Source: UBA1494_A sp963973975
GTDB lineage: Bacteria; Bacteroidota; Bacteroidia; Flavobacteriales_E; Vicingaceae
Length of the DNA: 64,000 nt
Assembly: GCA_963973975.1 (NCBI GenBank)
Contig: CAXBCF010000001.1
Span: 124,001-188,000, forward strand
Reading direction: 5' to 3'
In this document: positions 43,092-51,823 of the stretch, one piece after another
How the letters are laid out: each line of letters starts with the position of its first letter
Numbering within the stretch: the stretch's first letter is position 1
Program-made: the position numbers and the translations under genes
Notes under the pieces: generated by a model
What the model saw: the letters and a program-made list of their open reading frames with translations, nothing else
Told to the model about the DNA's origin: nothing
Databases searched by the model: none

Positions 43092-43918
43092 GCAATTTAA
43101 AGGAACGTGTGCTTACTGCAATTGTGTTTGTAATTGTTCTAATTGGTTCAATTATTTTTAATGAGTACTCTGTTTCTTTCCTCTTTTTTATCATCATCTT
43201 GCTAGGTCAAATTGAATTTTATAACTTCTTTAAGCCTACCAACATCAAACCCCAAAAAGTAGTTGGTGTAATTGGAGGACTAGTTTTTTTCAGTATTTCT
43301 GCTTTCAGTATTTTCACTCCGATCAACATCAACAGCATTTTTCTTATTATTCCGATAGTGTTCTTAATTTTTGTGGTTGAATTGTACCGTAAAAAACCTC
43401 AGCCTATTTCCAATATCAGCTTCACAATTTTGGGAATTATTTACATTTCTGTGCCATTTACACTGCTACACCATTTGGCTTACTATAGTGATAGTGGCTT
43501 CGGAGATAGATATCAATACCAAATACTATTGGGCTACTTTTTTATTTTGTGGGCAAATGATACAGGAGCATATTTTGTTGGACGAAGCATTGGAAAAAGA
43601 CCATTATTCCCGAGTATTTCACCAAAGAAAACATGGGAAGGATTTTTTGGAGGAGCAATAACTGCAATAGCTATTGGCTTTCTTAATGCAGCAATTTTTC
43701 CCCAATTAAGTCAAATTAATTGGCTAATAATTAGCAGCATAATTGTTGTTTTTGGCTCATTAGGCGATTTAGTAGAATCCATGTTTAAAAGAAGCTTAGA
43801 AATGAAAGACTCTGGAAAAATACTTCCTGGACACGGAGGAATTTTAGATCGATTTGATGGAATTTTTATCTCTGCTCCCATGGTCTATATCTTTTTAAAA
43901 TTTTTGTCCTTCATTTAA
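43088..43918 (+). CDS. cdsA: Phosphatidate cytidylyltransferase (CDP-diglyceride synthase)
   Basis: A 276-residue integral membrane enzyme making CDP-diacylglycerol from phosphatidate and CTP. Around seven to eight hydrophobic helices are visible. The C-terminal CTP-transferase signature is complete: MFKRSLEMKDSGKILPGHGG then LDRFDG. SPKKTWEGFFGG and WANDTGAYFVGR are further family motifs. It starts at GTG overlapping the DUF2007 stop. With psd 58 bp downstream it links precursor supply to phosphatidylethanolamine synthesis; phosphatidylserine synthase is not adjacent here. Confidence 0.95.
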   Translation: MSNLKERVLTAIVFVIVLIGSIIFNEYSVSFLFFIIILLGQIEFYNFFKPTNIKPQKVVGVIGGLVFFSISAFSIFTPININSIFLIIPIVFLIFVVELYRKKPQPISNISFTILGIIYISVPFTLLHHLAYYSDSGFGDRYQYQILLGYFFILWANDTGAYFVGRSIGKRPLFPSISPKKTWEGFFGGAITAIAIGFLNAAIFPQLSQINWLIISSIIVVFGSLGDLVESMFKRSLEMKDSGKILPGHGGILDRFDGIFISAPMVYIFLKFLSFI

Positions 43919-43949
43919 TTATGCCTAAAACTTTCAAAATTAGTTTCAC

Positions 43950-43957
43950 TATTTTTG
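43950..43957 (+). promoter_or_regulatory. -7 promoter box for psd
   Basis: TATTTTTG exactly matches TAnnTTTG in the 58-base gap between cdsA and psd, about 19 bases before the psd ATG at 43977. psd may therefore have its own promoter in addition to read-through. Confidence 0.35.
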
Positions 43958-43976
43958 AACGACCTTAAATTACACT

Positions 43977-44633
43977 ATGAAATTTCACAAAGAAGGATAT
44001 CCCACATTAGCATTTATCATCGCAGTTGATGCTGCATTATTGGGAATCACACATTATTTTTTCGCTGATTACTCGCTGATTTTAACCCTAAGTTATATCA
44101 TAGCAGCATTTTTATTCATTGTAGTCTTACAGTTTTTTAGAGACCCTATTAAAAATATTGTAATCAATGAAAATCAACTATTATCCCCCTGTGACGGCAA
44201 AGTGGTGGTGATTGAAGAAGCTTATGAGGATGAATTTTTGAATGAAAAAAGAAGGCAAATTTCTATTTTCATGTCGCCAATAAATGTGCACAATAACCGC
44301 TACCCAATTGGTGGAAAAATCACCTATTATAAATACCATCCTGGAAAGTATTTAGTGGCTTGGCATCCTAAATCTTCTACAGAAAATGAGCGAACAACAG
44401 TGGTTGTTAAAGATGAAAAAAATAGAAGTATTTTATTTCGTCAAATTGCGGGTGCTTTGGCTCGCAGGATTGTGTTTTATGGCAAAGAAAATGAGGTTGT
44501 TGAACAAGGAAGTGAATGCGGCTTTATTAAATTCGGCTCTCGAGTTGATTTATTCTTACCGCTTGATGCAAAAATAAATGTAAACCTCAACGAAACAGTG
44601 GTTGGTGGTATGAGTGTGATTGCTGAGTTTTAG
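43977..44633 (+). CDS. psd: Phosphatidylserine decarboxylase, short (type II) form
   Basis: A 218-residue enzyme producing phosphatidylethanolamine. Two N-terminal hydrophobic helices (about 10-28 and 32-52) anchor it in the inner membrane. The catalytic part has LLSPCDGKVVVIEE, IFMSPINVHNNRYPIGG and the self-cleavage site KFGSRVDLFLP, where the Gly-Ser bond breaks to leave a pyruvoyl group near residue 188. The short size and FGS (not LGST) site match the PSD-B subfamily seen in Bacteroidota. It follows cdsA on the same strand. Confidence 0.94.
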   Translation: MKFHKEGYPTLAFIIAVDAALLGITHYFFADYSLILTLSYIIAAFLFIVVLQFFRDPIKNIVINENQLLSPCDGKVVVIEEAYEDEFLNEKRRQISIFMSPINVHNNRYPIGGKITYYKYHPGKYLVAWHPKSSTENERTTVVVKDEKNRSILFRQIAGALARRIVFYGKENEVVEQGSECGFIKFGSRVDLFLPLDAKINVNLNETVVGGMSVIAEF

Positions 44634-44645
44634 TTGTTCAAAAAT

Positions 44646-45209
44646 TTAAATCCTCAAAATCCCACGAAATCCTCTTGCGCCGTAGTATGACTCTGCGCCA
44701 TTGTGATAAATAAAAACTCGACCAAAGCGCCAATCTCCAAAAATAGCTCCACCAAGTTTTCTAATTTCAGGAGAAGTCAATAGCCAACTAGAGGTTTTAG
44801 CGTCGAACTTTCCCAATTTTTGCAACTCATGGTATTGTTCTTCTGACAAGATTTCAACTCCCATTTCCCTTGCCATTTCAATTGCACTATTGTCAGGCTT
44901 AAATTTTTTTCGCGAATCTAGTGCAGCTTGATCATAACAAACACTTCTTCTTCCTTTCGGACTTTCTGATGAGCAATCACAAAAAATAAACTCCTTAGTC
45001 TTCAAATCATATCCAATAACATCCGGTTCCCCACCAGTTTTTTCCATTTCATTCAGCGACCAAAGTTTGGCCGGCATACTTTCAAGCTTATCTTGAATTT
45101 TCTGCCATTCAATCCTTTTATGGCGATTGCTGTTTTTCTCAAAGCGCTCTTTTAATACGCTAAGAAGTTTTATGCTTTCTTCTGCTGACAATTCCTTTTT
45201 TGTTGGCAT
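44646..45209 (-). CDS. DUF4256 domain-containing protein
   Basis: A 187-residue cytoplasmic protein that matches the DUF4256 family throughout its length: an N-terminal helix with LLSVLKERFEKN, then WSLNEMEKTGGEPDVIG, FCDCSSESPKGRRSVCYDQ, a central MAREMGVEILSEEQYHELQ, and the C-terminal WLLTSPEIRKLGGAIFGDWR-type strand pattern ending YGARGFRGILRI. No catalytic role is known. The conserved Asp/Cys/Ser-rich centre and invariant aromatic residues suggest ligand binding. It stands alone between psd and the unknown genes to its right. Confidence 0.85.
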   Translation of the reverse strand: MPTKKELSAEESIKLLSVLKERFEKNSNRHKRIEWQKIQDKLESMPAKLWSLNEMEKTGGEPDVIGYDLKTKEFIFCDCSSESPKGRRSVCYDQAALDSRKKFKPDNSAIEMAREMGVEILSEEQYHELQKLGKFDAKTSSWLLTSPEIRKLGGAIFGDWRFGRVFIYHNGAESYYGARGFRGILRI

Positions 45210-45287
45210 TGGTTTTTGGTTTTAGATAATTGGTTGAAATTTTAAGAGGTATTGAATAACTGGTATAGTAAAGCTTAGTAGTATTGA

Positions 45288-45938
45288 TTAGTCTTTCATT
45301 ATCTTACTAAAAGAGTCAAACCAAATTTTGTTCATTGTTTTTTTCCAATCGCTGATTGAAGATTTAGCAATTACAACAGAGTCACTATAAAAAATACATT
45401 GCTTGCTTTCATCGCACAAAAAATCTACTTTAAACTCTTTACTATATTCATAAAATCCTTTAAATGAAGAGCTATCATGATTGTAATTAAATTCTTTATA
45501 CCCAAAATAATCATACTCTGAAACAAAAACACTATCATTATAATATTTAACAAGCTTATTACTGTATTTGGAATAACAGTCAGTATTTGGATCAACATCG
45601 CCTGCAAAGTAAATCCAATCACCAGACCTTTTTCCGTTAATAAATGCACCTGAAAATTTTAAATCAAAAATAATTTCTTGATTAATCTCTGACTCGGTTT
45701 TACCAATTCTCTTTGCGCCTATTGTCTTTGAAAGTTTTGAATACTCATTGCAATAAATTATCTTTTCGAATTGCTTAAATTCAAATGTTTTAAAATCATA
45801 ATCATTATAACTACCTGATAAGGTATCTTCACCTATCACGACAACTTGATAGGCTGTATCAAGTTCAAAATACCTGTTTTGGCCATATGAGCTTGTAATG
45901 TAGAAGAAAAACGAAAAAATGTATAAAGTAATTTTCAA
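45288..45938 (-). CDS. Secreted hypothetical protein
   Basis: An exported protein of about 216 residues with no recognised family. No ATG is available. TTG at 45938 gives an ideal signal peptide (KITLYIFSFFFYITSSYGQ, cleavage before N). An upstream TTG at 46004 would overlap the previous gene's stop but would place 22 charged/aromatic residues ahead of it. The mature part has repeated Tyr/Asp-rich strands (DTLSGSYNDYDFKTFEF, FFCDESKQC-like segments near the end) and one apparent Cys pair late in the sequence. It lies directly after the 46001-46384 gene and is probably co-transcribed with it. Confidence 0.55.
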   Translation of the reverse strand: MKITLYIFSFFFYITSSYGQNRYFELDTAYQVVVIGEDTLSGSYNDYDFKTFEFKQFEKIIYCNEYSKLSKTIGAKRIGKTESEINQEIIFDLKFSGAFINGKRSGDWIYFAGDVDPNTDCYSKYSNKLVKYYNDSVFVSEYDYFGYKEFNYNHDSSSFKGFYEYSKEFKVDFLCDESKQCIFYSDSVVIAKSSISDWKKTMNKIWFDSFSKIMKD

Positions 45939-46000
45939 TCTTGAGTTAATAAAATGATTATCAATAAAAATATAAAAAATCCCTCTAAAATGGAATTGGC

Positions 46001-46384
46001 TCAATCACTTTTTGTTGGATATATATTAATCATCCTTGACAGCAAACTGTTAAAATGCTGCTCGAATGTTTGGCTTTTTATCTGAAGAATATCGTTTTCG
46101 GTGCTAAAATCAACAATGATGTTATTGTGGTCAGCGAAATGCTCCAATTTATACTCAACCATTTTTTCAATCACATCAATATAATTATGTGCTTTTAATT
46201 CTTTCTTGTACAAATCAGTCCCAAGGCTTTCTTTATTGTTTGCCAAATTCCAAGCTTCAATACCAATTTCTAAAGTTTCTTCAAAAGTTAATTTTTGGGG
46301 TAATAATTCATCAAATTGCTGTACAAGTTGCATCAGCATTTCTGAATATTTTGCTCCTGTATTTTCTATATTTATCTCTTTCAC
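46001..46384 (-). CDS. Hypothetical small protein
   Basis: A 127-residue acidic, helical cytoplasmic protein with no signal peptide and no recognised domain. Segments such as YSEMLMQLVQQFDELLPQ and FEETLEIGIEAWNLANNKESLG suggest an all-alpha core, followed by a C-terminal part (IIVDFSTENDILQIKSQTFEQHF). It starts at ATG, and its TGA overlaps a possible TTG start of the next gene. Pairing with a secreted protein might suggest an accessory role, but there is no direct evidence. Confidence 0.6.
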   Translation of the reverse strand: MKEINIENTGAKYSEMLMQLVQQFDELLPQKLTFEETLEIGIEAWNLANNKESLGTDLYKKELKAHNYIDVIEKMVEYKLEHFADHNNIIVDFSTENDILQIKSQTFEQHFNSLLSRMINIYPTKSD

Positions 46385-46434
46385 TTCCTGAGATTAAATT
46401 AACAAGCATTTAACTTAGTTCACTAAAAACTATC

Positions 46435-46752
46435 CTACCTCTCAAACCCGTAAGCACGCTCCACTTTTGCAATACGCACTTTAAAAGACTCATACCATTC
46501 TGCTCTGCCTCTTGTTTGGGCAATTCGATGGGCGCTTACTTCTTTCCATTGCTTAATTGATTCAAGGTCTTTCCAATAAGAGATAAAAATACCCAATTCA
46601 TTTCTTGCCGCTTCAAAACCCAAAAATCCGCTGTTTTCTTTAGCTAATTCTTCCAATTCAACAGAAACAGCTTGATATTCTGCTGTATTTTCAACCAAAG
46701 TTGAAGTAAAGATTACTGCATAATAGGGTGGTTCAGGGGTGTTGGCAAGCAT
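46435..46752 (-). CDS. Antibiotic biosynthesis monooxygenase (ABM) domain protein
   Basis: A 105-residue single ABM-domain protein with a dimeric ferredoxin-like fold. Typical motifs: YYAVIFTSTL at the start, ELAKENSGFLGFEAARNELGIFISYWKDLESIKQWK in the middle, and HRIAQTRGRAEWYESFKVRIAKVERAYGF at the end. Members of this branch are mostly uncharacterised; related proteins oxidise quinones or degrade haem, but the haem ligands are not obvious here. It is 5 bp downstream of the DAHP synthase gene on the same strand. Confidence 0.88.
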   Translation of the reverse strand: MLANTPEPPYYAVIFTSTLVENTAEYQAVSVELEELAKENSGFLGFEAARNELGIFISYWKDLESIKQWKEVSAHRIAQTRGRAEWYESFKVRIAKVERAYGFER

Positions 46753-46757
46753 GGTAA

Positions 46758-47858
46758 TTACACTTTACTATCAGTTTGTTTTCGTATCGACTCATCGTGA
46801 ATGGCATTGTACATGGCTTTAATAAAAGTTTCACTCAAACCCATTGAATTTCCACTTAAAAGCACTCGGTTCAGAATTTCCTGCCAACGCTCAATTTGCA
46901 AAATGGTGACATTATTTTGTTTTTTATAAACTCCAATTTGAGAAGCTAAATTCATGCGCTCAGCAATTCGATCCATCAAATCATTATCAACCTTGTCGAT
47001 CTCTTCTCTCAATAATTCCAAGCGATTCTTAAACTCTTTATTCTCTGAGGATTTATTCTTTGGAACCAACTGTTTCACAAGGGCTCCCAATGCTTCAGGA
47101 GTAAGTTGTTGGTCTTTATCGCTCAACGCTTGATCAGGAAGGTAATGCGTTTCAATCATCAAACCATCCATGTCTAAATCGATGGCTCGTTGTGCCACCT
47201 GAGGAATCAAATCTGGCTTTCCGCTAATGTGACTCGCATCGCAAATAATGGGCAATTCTGGATAAGTTGCTTTTAATTGTACAGCCAAATTCCAATTGGG
47301 ATAATTTCGGTAAGGGGCATTATCACTCAAATGAAATCCTCTATGAATTGCGCCGAGTTTTGTTATTCCAGCTAAATTAATTCGCTCCAATGCTCCAATC
47401 CAAAGTGAAAGATCTGGATGAATTGGGTTTTTTACAAAAACAGGAATATCAGTCCCTTTCAATGCATCTGCAATGGCTTGAACAGAAAATGGGTTAACAG
47501 TTGTTCTTGCTCCAATCCACAGGAAATCAACTCCTGCTGCCAAGCTCTTTTCAACATGTTCGGCATTGGCTACTTCAGTCGCAATTCTAAAATGATACGT
47601 TTGTTTAATTTCTTTCAACCAATCTAAAGCAATGTCGCCAGCTCCTTCAAAAGAATTGGGTCGTGTGCGAGGTTTCCAAACACCCGCTCTAAAAATTACT
47701 TCATCAAATTGCTCTGCTAAACCTTGAGCCGTAAAATGCATTTGAGGAAGACTTTCTGCGCTACAAGGCCCAAAAAATTGAAAAGGCAATTGACCTTCTC
47801 TCCATGTTAAATCAATATCTAAGCCCCTTGTTTCAGTCATTGTTTTTGTATCTTTCAT
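46758..47858 (-). CDS. Bifunctional DAHP synthase / chorismate mutase type II
   Basis: A 366-residue fusion enzyme. Residues ~20-265 are a KDO8P/DAHP synthase type I-beta-like TIM barrel (FGPCSAES, FRAGVWKPRTRPNSFEG, DFLWIGARTTVNPF, VFVKNPIHPDL, CDASHISGKPDL, MIETHYLP). Residues ~275-360 are an AroQ chorismate mutase (LREEIDKVDNDLMDRIAERMNLASQIG, then MYNAIHDESIRKQ). It makes DAHP from PEP and erythrose-4-phosphate and rearranges chorismate to prephenate; such fusions allow prephenate feedback on the first step. No other aromatic genes are adjacent. Confidence 0.93.
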   Translation of the reverse strand: MKDTKTMTETRGLDIDLTWREGQLPFQFFGPCSAESLPQMHFTAQGLAEQFDEVIFRAGVWKPRTRPNSFEGAGDIALDWLKEIKQTYHFRIATEVANAEHVEKSLAAGVDFLWIGARTTVNPFSVQAIADALKGTDIPVFVKNPIHPDLSLWIGALERINLAGITKLGAIHRGFHLSDNAPYRNYPNWNLAVQLKATYPELPIICDASHISGKPDLIPQVAQRAIDLDMDGLMIETHYLPDQALSDKDQQLTPEALGALVKQLVPKNKSSENKEFKNRLELLREEIDKVDNDLMDRIAERMNLASQIGVYKKQNNVTILQIERWQEILNRVLLSGNSMGLSETFIKAMYNAIHDESIRKQTDSKV

Positions 47859-47905
47859 ACTAAATTGCTCGCTTCAACTGTTTTTCTCCTGCAAAGGAAA
47901 TCATT

Positions 47906-48604
47906 TTAAAGAATTTCTTTCAATTCCAATAAACTGTTGATGGTAAAATTTGCTTGGTTATCCTCAACTTTAATCCATTCAAAATAAACTTGATCCATGC
48001 CAACAGATTTTGCTCCAAGCACATCTGGCTCATAATCATCTCCAATCATTAGGCTATTGCTCGCTGAAGCATTCGCTAATTTCATGGCATGATTAAAAAT
48101 TCGCTGATCGGGTTTTTTAAAGCCCAATCCATCGGAAATTATAATTTGTTTGAAATACTTTCTCAAACCACAAGCATCTAATTTGGTTTCTTGTGCTTCT
48201 ACAAATCCATTGGTAATAATGTGTAATTGATATTTTGGGAATAAATAATCCAAGATTTCTCTTGCACCTGGAATTAAGTGTGTTTGAGAAGATGCATGAA
48301 TTACATAATCATCATTAAATTCCAATGCTAAGGTTTTATCTTCAAACCCAAATTTCTTAAAGGTATTGTTAAAACGCGCTTGTCTCAATTCATCTTTTTC
48401 TACCAAACCCAATCGGTAATCTTTCCAGAGAAAATCATTTTGTATTTTATAACTCAATAGAAATGAATGAAAATCAACCTTTAACTTATTTTCTAAGTCA
48501 TAAATTTCATACAGTTTCGACAATGCAGTTTCAGAATTTTTTTCAAAATCCCATAATGTGCGGTCAAAATCGAAAAATATATGTTGGTAATTATTTTTGG
48601 GCAT
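47906..48604 (-). CDS. YjjG-type HAD hydrolase (noncanonical pyrimidine nucleotidase)
   Basis: A 232-residue HAD phosphatase of the YjjG subfamily, which dephosphorylates (noncanonical) pyrimidine nucleoside monophosphates. Motif I is FFDFDRTLWDFEKNSE near residue 11, motif II is the Thr in HIITNGFVEAQETKL, motif III is the Lys in GFKKPDQRIF, and motif IV is SLMIGDDYEPDVLGAKSVG. A helical cap lies between motifs I and II. It follows the membrane-protein and upp genes on the same strand, giving a local pyrimidine-salvage flavour. The exact substrate is inferred. Confidence 0.88.
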   Translation of the reverse strand: MPKNNYQHIFFDFDRTLWDFEKNSETALSKLYEIYDLENKLKVDFHSFLLSYKIQNDFLWKDYRLGLVEKDELRQARFNNTFKKFGFEDKTLALEFNDDYVIHASSQTHLIPGAREILDYLFPKYQLHIITNGFVEAQETKLDACGLRKYFKQIIISDGLGFKKPDQRIFNHAMKLANASASNSLMIGDDYEPDVLGAKSVGMDQVYFEWIKVEDNQANFTINSLLELKEIL

Positions 48605-48609
48605 AGCAA

Positions 48610-49041
48610 CTATTGATTTTTAATATAGATTGTGATGGTAGTGAGGATAAATGACCAAATAACAATAAACAATCCAAAAATCAATAAAGTTTGTCGTTGT
48701 TTCTTGTAATAAATAGATGCTATAAGTGCTCCAATTGGAATTCCTAAAAGACAGGGAGTTAACACAGCTAAACCAATTAAACCATGTTTGCTTTTAATTT
48801 TCACTAGCAGTCTGTTGCGCTTGCTGAATTTATTTTTAGGCTTTATGTTAAAGATGTATCGAATAAATTTTTGAAGCATTAAGCCAAATCGAAAAAAGAC
48901 TATCAAGCCAATGAACCCGCCAATTATAGTGATGGCAATTGTTTGCCAAAAATTAAAACCAGCTAGTACTGTCGAAGTAGGTGCAAGAAAAAATTTCGTT
49001 GCACTCAACAGCAATAATCCAATGATTTTTAAAATTTCCAA
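48610..49041 (-). CDS. Small polytopic membrane protein (possible small multidrug-export family)
   Basis: A 143-residue inner-membrane protein with four hydrophobic segments: about residues 5-25, 32-55, 88-110 and 119-139. A basic loop (NIKPKNKFSKRNRLLVKIKSKHG) follows helix 2, and a GLIGLAVLTPCLLGIPIGALIA helix resembles the putative small multidrug export (Sm_multidrug_ex) family. That assignment is tentative. It is tightly spaced between upp (3 bp) and the YjjG-like gene (5 bp), so it is probably part of the same operon. Confidence 0.55.
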   Translation of the reverse strand: MEILKIIGLLLLSATKFFLAPTSTVLAGFNFWQTIAITIIGGFIGLIVFFRFGLMLQKFIRYIFNIKPKNKFSKRNRLLVKIKSKHGLIGLAVLTPCLLGIPIGALIASIYYKKQRQTLLIFGLFIVIWSFILTTITIYIKNQ

Positions 49042-49044
49042 ATT

Positions 49045-49701
49045 CTACTCTTTTGTTCCAAAGGACAAATCTCCTGCATCTCCTAGTCCAGGGACTATGT
49101 AAGATTGAGCTGTCATTTCTTGGTCGAGTGCCCCCAACCAAATAGAAGTGTTGTGCGGCAAATTTCTTTTAGTGTATTCCAAGCCTTCTGAACTTCCTAT
49201 TAAGGATACAATGTGGCAGTGTTTCGGTTTGCCTTTGTCCAACAAAGCTTTGTATGCTAAAACCATGGAAGATCCTGTTGCTAACATTGGATCCGTTAAA
49301 ATAACTGTTCTTCCTTCTAAACTCGGGCAGGCTAAATATTGTAGCTCAATGTCAAAACTTCCATCTTTATGGTGTTTTCTAAATGCAGAAATGTAACCAT
49401 TATCTGCTTTGTCGAAATAGTTTAAAAGCCCTTGATGCAAGGGTAAACCGGCTCTTAAAATTGTAATTAAAATTGGCTGTTGATCAAGTAAAAAATCATT
49501 TGATAAACCCAATGGAGTTGTAATTTCTTGTTCAGAATACTTTAACTCTTTAGAAATTTCATAGGCGAAAATTTCTCCGCATCGTTCCATATTTTTTCGG
49601 AAGCGCATGCGATTTTTTTGAATTTTAATGTCTCTGATTTCAGCGATAAATTCACTTAAAACAGAGTGGGTTTCTTCTGAAAGTATTCTGACTTTGGCCA
49701 T
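49045..49701 (-). CDS. upp: Uracil phosphoribosyltransferase
   Basis: A 218-residue salvage enzyme converting uracil and PRPP to UMP. It has ILITILRAGLPLHQGLL near residue 80, and the PRPP-binding motif VILTDPMLATGSSMV near residue 133 followed by VSLIGSSEG. The C-terminal uracil-binding loop is AQSYIVPGLGDAGDLSFG. The N-terminal ~40 residues are of the Bacteroidota type. A TAAATTTG box at 49731-49724 lies 23 bases upstream of the ATG. It leads a group with the small membrane protein and the YjjG-like nucleotidase. Confidence 0.95.
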   Translation of the reverse strand: MAKVRILSEETHSVLSEFIAEIRDIKIQKNRMRFRKNMERCGEIFAYEISKELKYSEQEITTPLGLSNDFLLDQQPILITILRAGLPLHQGLLNYFDKADNGYISAFRKHHKDGSFDIELQYLACPSLEGRTVILTDPMLATGSSMVLAYKALLDKGKPKHCHIVSLIGSSEGLEYTKRNLPHNTSIWLGALDQEMTAQSYIVPGLGDAGDLSFGTKE

Positions 49702-49746
49702 TGATGTTTGATTTTTATAAATTCAAATTTAAAGGATTCTCAGAGA

Positions 49747-51066
49747 TTAATTAGAAGTATTTGTACTGGCTTCAATTACTGCTTCATAAACCTTTCTCCA
49801 ACCCTTCCACTCAAGTTCATCGCTCAAACTTTCATTGTGCCATAAACTTATAAAAGTTCCGTTCACTGCTCGCACCTCTTCAATAATAGTTTTTGTTAAA
49901 GTGATTGATTCCTCGATGGAAGTATTCAAATAATATTTAAAAGTAGATTCCATGACTTGAAAAGGAAATACTTTTAAATTCACTTCCATTTCTTCGTCCA
50001 AATCATAGAAATAATAAGGGGTGCATGTTCCAGACCTAAAACCTAATGCATCTGCGTAACCCATGGTGTAGTCTTCTAAAATGTCTTCCTTTACAAGATT
50101 TCTATAAGTTTCGGGAAGACTTAATTTTAAGTAATGCTGTCGGCTACAGAAAATTTCTCGTTTAACTATTTTAGCTAACCTTCTGATTTCTTTTTGTAGT
50201 TGATCAGGCTTTTGATTTGATCCAAAAGAGGGATGAATACCCACTTTCGCATAATCTGCAATGCTTTTTATCAGCGATTGAAAATGCTTGTTTTCATGAG
50301 AAATATTTTTATCATTCAATCCATAATCTCCTAAAAGAAAAAAATAAATGGGTTTTAAATGGTATTTCTTTTGTAAATTAAGTTGATAGTTGTAGGTATC
50401 AAATGGATCTTGTTTATTCCCAAACACTACCTTTAATTGAATTAGAAGTCTCTCAAAATTTAAAGTGAGCAAGGAACGAAATAGACTTCCCACAATTCTA
50501 GAAAAGCCTTTGTGCTTGAAGGCAAAAGCATTGTCAATATCAATGGTTGGAATAAAATTAAATTTTTTGTTACCAAATTTCAACTCGGGATAAGCAGCTT
50601 TCAGTACTTCTTTCACTTGCAATGCCCAACGATCTACAACTGCAGTTTGTAGAAATGAATGCTTTTTTGCAACACTGTCTTTTGCTGAAAATCGATCGTA
50701 TTTGTCTTTTAAATGTGGCAGATACTCTTCATAGCGACTAAGCATGTAAAAGCAGGCTGCAAAAGGATCATAGGGTAAAATTGCATCGAGTTTTTGATGG
50801 TGAAAAAGCGTAACTAAGCCATTGTGATTACCCAATTTTAAATTCGGTTCATTAATGCCTTTTTCAGTAAGAAGTTCTGATGCATGAAAATGCAATCCAC
50901 TTTCGTTTGGTTGTGAAGAATATGAAAATTTTGGGCCCTGATGTTGTATGTATTTTTCAAGTGAAGTGATTAGTTCATAATCAGAATAAAGCAAGTAGGT
51001 TTTCAGCATGGTTTTGATGCTGTACTTAATTCTAGGAGTAATTTTTGGGGTATAAACTAATAGCAT
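49747..51066 (-). CDS. Polysaccharide deacetylase family protein (Bacteroidota type)
   Basis: A 439-residue protein with the Bacteroidota-type start MLLVYTPKITPRIKY (DUF7033-like N-terminal domain, ~1-130) followed by a polysaccharide-deacetylase-like barrel. Visible are FIPTIDIDNAFAFKHKG (metal-binding Asp region), KVGIHPSFGSNQKPDQLQKEI (His), SRQHYLKLSLPETYRNL and the late SLWHNESLSDE (His). The canonical HxxxH zinc pair is not clear, so activity may be reduced or altered. Members are usually predicted to modify envelope polysaccharides. It lies one base after radC on the same strand. Confidence 0.85.
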   Translation of the reverse strand: MLLVYTPKITPRIKYSIKTMLKTYLLYSDYELITSLEKYIQHQGPKFSYSSQPNESGLHFHASELLTEKGINEPNLKLGNHNGLVTLFHHQKLDAILPYDPFAACFYMLSRYEEYLPHLKDKYDRFSAKDSVAKKHSFLQTAVVDRWALQVKEVLKAAYPELKFGNKKFNFIPTIDIDNAFAFKHKGFSRIVGSLFRSLLTLNFERLLIQLKVVFGNKQDPFDTYNYQLNLQKKYHLKPIYFFLLGDYGLNDKNISHENKHFQSLIKSIADYAKVGIHPSFGSNQKPDQLQKEIRRLAKIVKREIFCSRQHYLKLSLPETYRNLVKEDILEDYTMGYADALGFRSGTCTPYYFYDLDEEMEVNLKVFPFQVMESTFKYYLNTSIEESITLTKTIIEEVRAVNGTFISLWHNESLSDELEWKGWRKVYEAVIEASTNTSN

Positions 51067-51067
51067 C

Positions 51068-51763
51068 TTACATCAATCCTTCATCGGCTAAACTTAAATA
51101 GCCTTGGTTTCCAACAATAATATGATCTATAACTGCAATGTCGAGTGTTTTACCTGCTTGCACTAACTTTTCTGTTAATTTAATATCCGCTTGACTTGCC
51201 TTTAAATTTCCTGAAGGATGATTGTGGCACAAAATAATGGCAGAAGCCAATTTCTCAATGGCACCTCTGAAAATCAACTTTGCATCGGCAACCGTTCCAC
51301 TCACTCCACCTTTGCTAATATTTTGTTTGGTAATTAATTGATTTGCTCGATTGAGCAATAACACCCAAAACTCTTCATGTGGCAAATCAGCTAAAACACC
51401 TTCCACTAATTGAAATGCATCTTTACTACTGCTAATTTTTGGCTTTTTCTCTTCTTCTTCTAGCTTTCTTCTTCTGCCTAATTCCAATGCTGCTCCAATT
51501 GAAATGGCTTTTGCTTCTCCAACACCTTTGAATTTTTTAAGTGAATGTAAATCCAATTTGCCCAAGGCATTTAAATTATTATTCACCGAACTCAAAATGC
51601 GTTTTGCAAGTTCTACTGCCGTTTCATCTCGATTTCCTGAACCCAACAAAATGGCAATTAACTCAGCATCTGAAAGGCTGTTTTTTCCTTTTCCTGCAAA
51701 TTTTTCTCGCGGACGATCTTCTTCAGCCCAAGATTTGATATTCAGGCGTTTTTCATAATTCAT
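51068..51763 (-). CDS. radC: RadC-family JAB/MPN domain protein
   Basis: A 231-residue RadC protein. An N-terminal helix-hairpin-helix part (LNALGKLDLHSLKKFKGVGEAKAISIGAALELG) precedes a JAB1/MPN metalloprotease-like domain with the JAMM residues: Glu in HEEFWVLLLNRAN and HNHPSGNLKASQADIKLT (HxHPSG...D). It is annotated as a DNA-repair protein, but the repair role is disputed and no substrate is known. It forms a tight minus-strand pair with the deacetylase gene. Confidence 0.94.
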   Translation of the reverse strand: MNYEKRLNIKSWAEEDRPREKFAGKGKNSLSDAELIAILLGSGNRDETAVELAKRILSSVNNNLNALGKLDLHSLKKFKGVGEAKAISIGAALELGRRRKLEEEEKKPKISSSKDAFQLVEGVLADLPHEEFWVLLLNRANQLITKQNISKGGVSGTVADAKLIFRGAIEKLASAIILCHNHPSGNLKASQADIKLTEKLVQAGKTLDIAVIDHIIVGNQGYLSLADEGLM

Positions 51764-51823
51764 GCCGATAAAGGTAGAAAAGAAAATTTGAAGTAAAAGC
51801 GATTGTGTCGCTTCAACTGATTA

